DNA of 64,000 bases. Source: Streptomyces sp. DH12 (GTDB taxonomy: Bacteria > Actinomycetota > Actinomycetes > Streptomycetales > Streptomycetaceae). The notes under the pieces are model-generated. The model did not search any database. It had not been told where the DNA came from and was given only the letters and a program-made list of their open reading frames with translations. This document shows positions 52,583 to 59,063 of this stretch, piece by piece. The position numbers and the translations under genes were made by a program. Location of the stretch: positions 124,001 to 188,000 of the forward strand of contig NZ_JAHWGT010000008.1 in assembly GCF_020873895.1 (NCBI RefSeq), read 5' to 3'. Position 1 is the stretch's first letter; each line of letters begins with the position of its first letter.

Positions 52583-54762
52583 CAGACGGGGTCCCCGTAC
52601 TGGACGCCGCGGCCGTTCGTGCCGAGGTAGACCCGGCCGTGGATCCGAGGGTCACCGGTGACCACCTCGCCGGTCCACCCCCACTGGTGCGCGTCGTCGT
52701 TGATCCGCGTCCAGCCGCGCCCGGCGTCGTCCGACCGGTACACGCCGGTGACGTCGCCGACCGTGCCCGTCTGGAAGACGGCCGGGTAGCCGCCGCCGCG
52801 GGGCGCCGCCTTGCCGAAGCCGAGCGCGTACGAAGCCCGGCAGCCGTCCAGGCGGGTGAAGGCGCGCCCGCCGTCCGCGGAGCGGTACAGGCCGTGCTCC
52901 TTGGCGGAGAGCCACAGGTCGCCCCGGCGCCCCGGCGCGGCGGCGATCCGGTACTGGACGTCCCCGGCGGGCAGCCCGGTCGCGCCCGCCGTGAAGGTGG
53001 CCCCGCCGTCCGTGCTGACCCACACGGTGCCCGCGGTGGTGTCGTAGGCGTAGAAGCGGCGCGGGTCGGCCGGGTCCGCCACCGGGACGGCGCCCTTCGG
53101 GAAGGTGGGCACCTCGGTCCAGCGGGCGCCGCCGTCGGTGGAGCGGTGGGTGGGGTGGCGGGTGCCGTCCCAGTGGGTGAACGACCACAGCAGGACCCGG
53201 CCGTCGGCGCCGGCCGCGATGGGGCCGGGCGCGGTGGCGGCGATGGCCGGCTGGGCGGCGAACGGCGCCCACGTGCGGCCCCCGTCCGTGGAGTACGCGC
53301 CGTTCCCGCCGTCGCCCCAGCCCGCCCGCACCACGTACCCGGGCCGCAGCGGGGCCAGGGACAGGCCGGTCGCGGTGCCGAAGACCGGGTTCGAGGCCAT
53401 GCCCCGCGACGGGGAGGCCGTCAGCCGCTCGTGGTACATCACGCCGACGTCGCCCAGCCCGCTCAGCAGGTGCGCCCGCCCGTTCGGCGGCGACACCAGC
53501 TGGCGCACGGAGCTCTCCTCCAGGCCGCGGATCTCCGGCGCCCACCGGCGCAGGTCCCGGGTGCCGTACAGGGTGGCGCCCGTCCCGAACACGATGTGCC
53601 GGGAGTCGAAGGGGTCGAGCGCCAGCGCCTGGATCCACCAGCCGAACTTGGGCCCCTGGCCGCCCCACTCCAGGAACGGCGTCTCGGTCACGTCGAGGAC
53701 GGCGGAGTCCTCGAGCGACGTCCAGCTCGCGCCGCCGTCGGTGGAGCGGAACAGCGTGTCGACCTGCCCCCAGCGGTTGTTGGTGGAGACGACGACCGTG
53801 CCGGGGCGGCGCGGGTCGGTGGCCGCGCCGCCGTACCCGAACGTGTCCCCGGGGCCGGGCCGCGCCGGCGTCACGTCGGTCCAGGCGCCGGTCGCCGTGT
53901 CGAGCCGGTGCACGGACCCGTCCGTCTGGCCGTTGGGGCCCGGGGCGTCCGCGTACGTGACGTACAGGGCGCGGGCCCCCGCGTCGTACGCGGCGCGGAC
54001 CGGCACCCGGGCGGAGCGGCCGCCCGGCCGGCCCGGCACCGCCTCCCAGCCGCCGCCGGCCGTCGTGCGGTAGAGGGCGCCGTCGCCGTCGCCCCAGCCG
54101 GCGTACACCGTACGGTCCGCCGCGACCAGCAGCGTGACGCCCTGCCCCGTCGGGGACGGGGCCGCCGGGAAGGGCGCCGCCGCCCAGGTGGCGCCCCGGT
54201 CGCGGGAGACCAGCAGGCCGTCGTGGCGGGTGCCCAGCCACAGCGTGGCCGGGTCGCGCGGGTCGACCAGCAGCCGCTCGCCGGTGCCCCGCCCGTCCTC
54301 GTTGGCGCCGAGCTTCACGTCCAGGTCGGTCCTGGCCCAGGTGGCGCCCCGGTCCTCGGAGCGCAGCACCGCGCCGTTGCCGGCCCACGGCTGGGCGTAC
54401 GTGCCCAGCGCCAGGTACAGCCGGTCGGGGTGGGCGGGGTCGACGGCCATCGCCTCGACGCCCAGCAGGTTCCAGTCGTCCCAGCCCAGGTGGTCGGTGA
54501 GCGGCGTCCACCGGGCGGTGCGGTCGTCCCACCGGTAGGCGCCGCCGATGTCCGTACGCGCGTAGGCCAGGCCGCGCACCCGCGGGTGGAAGAGCACGCC
54601 CGTGACGAAGCCGGTACCGCCGATCACCGCGGTCCGCCAGCGGTACGGGACGGCGCCGGGTGCGGCCGGGACGGCGTGGGCGGGGGCGGACACGGCGGCG
54701 AGCGCCGCGGTGGCGGCCCCGCCGGCGAGGACGGACCGCCGGCTGAGCGGGGAGGGACACAT
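52582..54762 (-). CDS. Secreted GH74 xyloglucanase (Tat signal)
   Basis: The 726-residue enzyme starts MCPSPLSRRSVLAGG, a twin-arginine signal peptide (SRRSVL) with cleavage near AHA. Two seven-bladed propellers of BNR-type repeats fill the rest. The first shows GVLFHPRVRGLAYARTDIGG and YRWDDRTARWTPLTDHLGWD (Asp general base region), with WDDWNLLGVEAMAVDPAHPD. The second contains GLEESSVRQLVSPPNGRAHL and GWGDGGNGAYSTDGGRTWAP. These fit GH74 endo-xyloglucanases. It cuts the beta-1,4-glucan backbone at substituted or unsubstituted glucose outside the cell. No CBM is visible. The longer frame from 54819 lacks support: GAGG lies 7 nt before 54762. Confidence 0.93.
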   Translation of the reverse strand: MCPSPLSRRSVLAGGAATAALAAVSAPAHAVPAAPGAVPYRWRTAVIGGTGFVTGVLFHPRVRGLAYARTDIGGAYRWDDRTARWTPLTDHLGWDDWNLLGVEAMAVDPAHPDRLYLALGTYAQPWAGNGAVLRSEDRGATWARTDLDVKLGANEDGRGTGERLLVDPRDPATLWLGTRHDGLLVSRDRGATWAAAPFPAAPSPTGQGVTLLVAADRTVYAGWGDGDGALYRTTAGGGWEAVPGRPGGRSARVPVRAAYDAGARALYVTYADAPGPNGQTDGSVHRLDTATGAWTDVTPARPGPGDTFGYGGAATDPRRPGTVVVSTNNRWGQVDTLFRSTDGGASWTSLEDSAVLDVTETPFLEWGGQGPKFGWWIQALALDPFDSRHIVFGTGATLYGTRDLRRWAPEIRGLEESSVRQLVSPPNGRAHLLSGLGDVGVMYHERLTASPSRGMASNPVFGTATGLSLAPLRPGYVVRAGWGDGGNGAYSTDGGRTWAPFAAQPAIAATAPGPIAAGADGRVLLWSFTHWDGTRHPTHRSTDGGARWTEVPTFPKGAVPVADPADPRRFYAYDTTAGTVWVSTDGGATFTAGATGLPAGDVQYRIAAAPGRRGDLWLSAKEHGLYRSADGGRAFTRLDGCRASYALGFGKAAPRGGGYPAVFQTGTVGDVTGVYRSDDAGRGWTRINDDAHQWGWTGEVVTGDPRIHGRVYLGTNGRGVQYGDPV

Positions 54763-54867
54763 GACACGCCTCGATCTCTGGGGGGTGGTGGGGTGGTGAA
54801 GGCGGCCCGGCGGGGGCACGTCCGCCGGCAGGGTGGGCGGGGCCGGCGGGGGCGGGGGCGGCCCGGC

Positions 54868-55782
54868 TCAGCCCTTGACCGCGCCGGTGAGCATGCCCTT
54901 CTTGAAGTGCTTCTGGACGAACGGCGACGCGACGGCGACCGGCAGGAGCGCCAGCACCATGACGGCCATCTGCACGGAGAGCGGCGACAGCTGGTTGGTC
55001 CTGATCATCTGGGCCAGGCCGGTCGGCGGCTCCTGCTTCTGCACGATCTGGATCATGACGTTCTGGAGCGGCATCATGTCCTGGTCGGTCAGGTAGATGG
55101 AGGCGTTGAACCACGCGCTCCAGTACCCGACTGCGTAGAACAGCGCGATCACCGCGATGACCGCCCGCGACAGCGGCATGACGATCTGCCAGAGGATCCG
55201 CAGGTCGCCCGCCCCGTCGATGCGCGCGCTGTCGATCAGCTCCTGCGAGATGTTCATGAAGAACGCCCGCAGCACCAGGATGTTGAAGACGCTCACCGCA
55301 CTCGGCAGGATCAGCGCCGCGTACGTGTCGGTCAGCCCCAGGGCCTGGACCAGCAGGTACGTCGGGATCAGTCCGGCGCCGAAGAACATCGTCGCCAGCA
55401 GTGCCATCAGGATCCAGCGGTGGCCCAGCGACCCCGACCGCGACAGCCCGAAGGCGCACAGCACCGACACGGCCATGCTGAACAGGGTGCCGACGACGGT
55501 GACGCCCACGCTCACCAGCGCCGCCCGCTGCACCTGACCGCCGCTCAGCAGCTCCTGGTACGCGATGAACGTGACGTCCCTCGGGACGACGACGAGACCG
55601 CCGGCCTCGGTGATCGTCCGGTGGGACGACAGGCTCGTGACGACGACGATCCACAGCGGGAAGAGGACCGCGAGGCACGCCCCGGCCAGCACGATCCCCT
55701 TGGCCGCGAGTCCCGCCTTGCGGGGCTCCTCCTCCCACACGGGGCGGGGCGTCGCCGCCCACCCCCTGCGCAGTGCCGGCAT
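54868..55782 (-). CDS. CUT1-type sugar ABC transporter permease (MalG/LplC-like)
   Basis: The 304-residue inner-membrane protein has six hydrophobic segments (IVLAGACLAVLFPLWIVVVT; LLATMFFGAGLIPTYLLVQA; VIAVIALFYAVGYWSAWFNA). The conserved EAA-loop that contacts the ATPase is SQELIDSARIDGAGDLRILW. It starts MPALRRGWAATPRPVWEEEP and shares a TGATG overlap with the upstream permease. Together with the second permease and the SBP it would import xyloglucan oligosaccharides. No ATPase gene is nearby; Streptomyces usually use a shared MsiK ATPase elsewhere in the genome. Confidence 0.93.
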   Translation of the reverse strand: MPALRRGWAATPRPVWEEEPRKAGLAAKGIVLAGACLAVLFPLWIVVVTSLSSHRTITEAGGLVVVPRDVTFIAYQELLSGGQVQRAALVSVGVTVVGTLFSMAVSVLCAFGLSRSGSLGHRWILMALLATMFFGAGLIPTYLLVQALGLTDTYAALILPSAVSVFNILVLRAFFMNISQELIDSARIDGAGDLRILWQIVMPLSRAVIAVIALFYAVGYWSAWFNASIYLTDQDMMPLQNVMIQIVQKQEPPTGLAQMIRTNQLSPLSVQMAVMVLALLPVAVASPFVQKHFKKGMLTGAVKG

Positions 55783-56954
55783 CACTTCCGGTACACCCCC
55801 TGCTCGCCCATCAGGTGGGCGATCTTGTTGGCCGTGAGGACGAGACCCAGTCCGACGACGCCCTTGACCAGGCCCGCGGCGGCCGCGTAGCCGAAGTCCT
55901 GGTTGCGGATGCCGTTCCACCACACGTACGTGTCCAGCACCTCGGCGGCGTCCGGCCCCACCGCGTCCCGCTGCAGCAGCAGTTGCTCGAAGCCCACGGT
56001 GAGCGCGTCGCCGACGCGCAGCACCAGCAGCAGGGCGATCACCGGACGCAGCGCCGGCAGCGTCACGTGCCACATGCGGCGCCACCGTCCGGCGCCGTCC
56101 ATGGCGGCCGCCTCGTACAGGTCCTGGCTGACGGCGGAGAGCGCGGCGAGGAAGACGATGACCCCCCAGCCGGCGTCCTTCCAGATGCCTTCGGACGTCA
56201 CCAGGAACTTGAAGATCCCCGGGTCGGTCATCAGGTCGAACCCCTCGACGCCGTACTGCCGCAGCGTCTGCGCGATGATGCCCGCGCCGCCGAAGATCTG
56301 CTGGAAGACGGTGATGACCAGCACCCACGAGAAGAAGTGGGGCAGGTACACGATCGCCTGGGCGACCGCCCGGACCCGGGGCCGGACGATGCTGTTGATC
56401 AGCAGCGCCAGGACGATCGGCACCGGGAAGAACAGCACCAGCTGGAGGAGGAAGAGCACCAGGGTGTTCTCCACCGCCCGCCAGAACGCCGAGTCGGAGA
56501 AGACGCGGTCGAAGTTCTCCAGCCCGATCCACGGGCTCTCCAGCATGGCGGCGAAGCCGTTCTCGCTGAGGTAGGGGTCGTAGTCCTGGAACGCCACGAC
56601 GTTGCCGAGCACGGGGACGTAGTGGAAGACGGCGACCAGCAGCAGGGCCGGCAGGGTCATCAGGACGAGCGTCCGGTCGCGCCGGAACCGGATCCGCAGG
56701 GGCAGCTTCCGCCCCCGGCCCCCGGCCCCGGCCGCCTTCCCGGCTGCCGTGCCGGTGTCGATCCCGGTGGCGATCCCGGTGGCGCGGGGGCCGCCCGCCG
56801 GCGGGCCGGCCCGGGCGACGGCGGCCGCCGCCCGGGCGGCCGGGACGGTTCCGGCGGCGGGGTCGCGGGCGGCCGGCTCGCGGGACGGCGCCCCTTCCGG
56901 TGCGGCTCCGTCCCGGACGGGGTCGGCGCCGGGTACCGCGCGGTGCTGCGACAC
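55782..56954 (-). CDS. CUT1-type sugar ABC transporter permease (LplB-like)
   Basis: The 390-residue permease has a long disordered, Ala/Pro/Gly-rich N-terminus (1-90), unusual in length for this family. It then has six membrane segments beginning LVLMTLPALLLVAVFHYVPV and a conserved EAA loop, QDLYEAAAMDGAGRWRRMWH. FQDYDPYLSENGFAAMLESP and FFSWVLVITVFQQIFG resemble LplB-type polysaccharide transporters. I choose the GTG at 56954, which has AAGGAGAGAACC upstream, over the ATG at 56999. It is the middle gene of the SBP-permease-permease set. Confidence 0.92.
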   Translation of the reverse strand: MSQHRAVPGADPVRDGAAPEGAPSREPAARDPAAGTVPAARAAAAVARAGPPAGGPRATGIATGIDTGTAAGKAAGAGGRGRKLPLRIRFRRDRTLVLMTLPALLLVAVFHYVPVLGNVVAFQDYDPYLSENGFAAMLESPWIGLENFDRVFSDSAFWRAVENTLVLFLLQLVLFFPVPIVLALLINSIVRPRVRAVAQAIVYLPHFFSWVLVITVFQQIFGGAGIIAQTLRQYGVEGFDLMTDPGIFKFLVTSEGIWKDAGWGVIVFLAALSAVSQDLYEAAAMDGAGRWRRMWHVTLPALRPVIALLLVLRVGDALTVGFEQLLLQRDAVGPDAAEVLDTYVWWNGIRNQDFGYAAAAGLVKGVVGLGLVLTANKIAHLMGEQGVYRK

Positions 56955-57018
56955 GGTTCTCTCCTTGCGTGTCGGTCTGTCGGCCCGTCGGACCTCCACG
57001 GCGGGGCCGGAGGGCGGA

Positions 57019-58710
57019 TCAGCTCGCGGAACCGGTGTCGTCGAGGAGCTTCCGGTACCAGTCGCGCAGCTTGTCGCCGCCCTTGCTCTTCCACTCCGAC
57101 ACCGCCTGCTGGACGTCGCCGATCTTCTTCCGGCCCCGCACGACGTCGTCCTCCAACTGCTCGAAGTCGTCGGCCAGGTTCGCCCAGCGGCCGGGCTCGG
57201 TGACCGTCAGCCCGTAGAAGGAGGTCTTCGTCGTGAAGGCGCCCATCCGCTGCTGCCACTCCACCTGCGCCTTGACCAGGTCCGGGCGGTCGGGGTGGGC
57301 GTTGTACGGGGCGGGGTCGCCGACCAGGTCGAACGCGCCCGTCACCTGGAGGTGGCCGGTGTCGTTCTTCACCGGCATGCCGCCCCGCAGGGTGTGGTGG
57401 GTGCCCTCGACGCCGTAGTCGGTGAGGAGCCGCTCCTTCGTCCCGTAGGGCGCCGCGCAGAAGTTGGCGACGGCGAGGAAGTCCCGGACGACCGCCTGGG
57501 GGGCCTTCGCGCTGACGAACGTGAAGATGTTCGCCGGCTGCTGGGCGTAGAGCTTCGGCGCCGACCCGTCATGGCCGAAGACGTCCATCGCGCCCATCCG
57601 GAACTTCGGGTTCTGGACGGCCTGCTCGATGCTCTTGACGTACCAGTGGGAGAGGTCGTTGTTGTAGACGAGGACCTGTCCCGCGGTGAACCGGTTGCCG
57701 GAGTCGCCCTGGTTCTGCGCGCGGGCGTCGGGGTGCACGACGTTCGCCGCGTACAGCTTGCGCACCCACTCCAGGGCCTCCAGGTACTCCTCCGTCTCGA
57801 TCCGGTTGACGAGCCTGCCGTCGACGAGGTTCCACCACAGCGCCTTGTCGCTGCCCGGGAGGACCCCGAAGACGTTGAACGCCGTCCACTTCATGTCGTC
57901 GCAGGCCCACACCTTCGCCTTGGCGCTGGTGGCCTCCTTCGCCCAGGCGAGGAACTCGTCGGCGCTCTTCGGCACCTGGTAGCCGCGCGCCTCGAAGACG
58001 TCCTGCCGGTAGTACGGCGCGATGTTGGTGACGTACGAGGCCGGCATCGGGATGCCGCGCAGGGCGCCGCCGAAGATGGAGCGCTGCCAGGCGTCCGTGG
58101 GCACGGCGGCGAGGTTCGGGTAGTCCTTGACCTTGTCGCCTGACAGGTACGGGCCGAGGTCGGCGAACTTGGCGTTGACGGCGCTGGGGATCTTGCCGGT
58201 GAGGTTCCAGCCGGGCACGACGACGACGTCCGGGATGTCGCTGGAGGCCAGTACGGCGCCGAGCTTCTCGTCGTAGGTGTTGCCGTCCTGGTTCTGCCAC
58301 CGCGTCCGCACGCCGATGGCGGCGTCCATCGCCTGGTAGTAGGCGTTGTCGCTCCGGGGAGGCGATCCCCACAGCGGGGCCATGATCCGCACCGTGCCGC
58401 CCTTGCCGAGCTTCTCCGGGACGGAGGTCTTGAGCCGGGCGGCCGCGAGCGCGCTGGTGAAGCCGGCGGCCGAGCCGTTCCTCGCCGGGATGTCCGGCCG
58501 CACGACGTCCTGCGCCACGTACGTGGGCAGGAGCTTCTCGGCGTCCTTCCCGCTGGTGGCGCCGTCCTTCCGCTCGCTCCGCGAGCCGCCCCCGCACGCG
58601 GAGAGCAGGGGCACCCCGCCCGCCACCGCGGCGGCGGCGACCGCCGTCGAGGCGAGGAAGCCCCTGCGGCCGGGGCCGGAGGGGCGGGTCGAGGGGGAGT
58701 TCGGCGTCAT
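57019..58710 (-). CDS. Sugar-binding lipoprotein of the ABC transporter (LplA-like SBP)
   Basis: The 563-residue protein has a twin-arginine-type lipoprotein signal (GRRGFLASTAVAAAAVAGG) ending in the lipobox LLSAC, Cys39, so it is tethered outside the membrane. The mature protein fits the large LplA-like solute-binding group: GKGGTVRIMAPLWGSPPRSD, then IPDVVVVPGWNLTGKIP, and GVEGTHHTLRGGMPV. Large binding proteins of this group take long oligosaccharides or polysaccharide fragments. GAAGGG 8 nt upstream supports the ATG. It is first in the operon, preceded by the promoter and operator at 58845-58897. Confidence 0.93.
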   Translation of the reverse strand: MTPNSPSTRPSGPGRRGFLASTAVAAAAVAGGVPLLSACGGGSRSERKDGATSGKDAEKLLPTYVAQDVVRPDIPARNGSAAGFTSALAAARLKTSVPEKLGKGGTVRIMAPLWGSPPRSDNAYYQAMDAAIGVRTRWQNQDGNTYDEKLGAVLASSDIPDVVVVPGWNLTGKIPSAVNAKFADLGPYLSGDKVKDYPNLAAVPTDAWQRSIFGGALRGIPMPASYVTNIAPYYRQDVFEARGYQVPKSADEFLAWAKEATSAKAKVWACDDMKWTAFNVFGVLPGSDKALWWNLVDGRLVNRIETEEYLEALEWVRKLYAANVVHPDARAQNQGDSGNRFTAGQVLVYNNDLSHWYVKSIEQAVQNPKFRMGAMDVFGHDGSAPKLYAQQPANIFTFVSAKAPQAVVRDFLAVANFCAAPYGTKERLLTDYGVEGTHHTLRGGMPVKNDTGHLQVTGAFDLVGDPAPYNAHPDRPDLVKAQVEWQQRMGAFTTKTSFYGLTVTEPGRWANLADDFEQLEDDVVRGRKKIGDVQQAVSEWKSKGGDKLRDWYRKLLDDTGSAS

Positions 58711-58844
58711 TGCGTCAACCCTTCGTGGCGCGCCAGGACACCCGGCGGCGACCGCCGGTCGGCTGCGGTGTCTGAGACGGGACGTGCGGAACTGGCCGAT
58801 CCGAAGCGGCCCGCCGCGTCACGGCCGAAAGTCGGCCGCCTCAG

Positions 58845-58858
58845 TCGAAGCGCTTCGA
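58845..58858 (-). promoter_or_regulatory. LacI-family operator O3, for the SBP operon
   Basis: TCGAAGCGCTTCGA is a perfect 14 bp palindrome identical to the O1 core. It lies just downstream of the inferred start of transcription, so a bound repressor would block elongation. Confidence 0.8.
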
Positions 58859-58868
58859 TGTTGCTGCG

Positions 58869-58897
58869 AGGTTAAGTGAACCCATCCGGCCGCACAA
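58869..58897 (-). promoter_or_regulatory. Candidate promoter of the SBP-permease-GH operon
   Basis: On the minus strand TTGTGC (58897-58892) and TAACCT (58874-58869) are spaced 17 nt. Transcription would start near 58862, immediately before operator O3. Confidence 0.5.
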
Positions 58898-58984
58898 GGG
58901 TGGTCGGCAAGATTCCTCGGACCCGGCGCACCCCGCCGCTCCCCGTGGCTCCCGGACTCCATCGAGATGTTGCCGGGGTGTGTC

Positions 58985-59013
58985 TTGACACCCGCGCATC
59001 GCGGCACTCAGCA
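58985..59013 (+). promoter_or_regulatory. Candidate promoter of the GH3 gene
   Basis: A perfect TTGACA (58985-58990) has a poor -10 at 17-18 nt (TCAGCA at 59008, or CAGCAT at 59009), which touches operator O4. Confidence 0.45.
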
Positions 59014-59027
59014 TCGAAGCGCTTCGA
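59014..59027 (+). promoter_or_regulatory. LacI-family operator O4, for the GH3 gene
   Basis: TCGAAGCGCTTCGA again, a perfect copy, immediately after the inferred -10 box of the GH3 promoter and 36 bp before its start codon. Confidence 0.8.
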
Positions 59028-59063
59028 AAGACTGCTCCTGGACACCCACAAGGGGAACCCCAC

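Larger units (their letters stand above)
58711..59063. other. 353 bp divergent control region of the xyloglucan locus
   Basis: No gene lies here. It contains two promoters and two perfect LacI-family palindromes (58845-58858 and 59014-59027). Their centres are 169 bp apart, about 16 helical turns, so a looping repressor could hold both promoters. Confidence 0.75.

Noticed and set aside
50613-52655. N-terminal extension of the GH95 frame up to 52655
   Set aside because: The frame runs antisense-like through the GH42 gene. GH95 similarity begins just after the GTG at 50612, which overlaps the GH42 stop.
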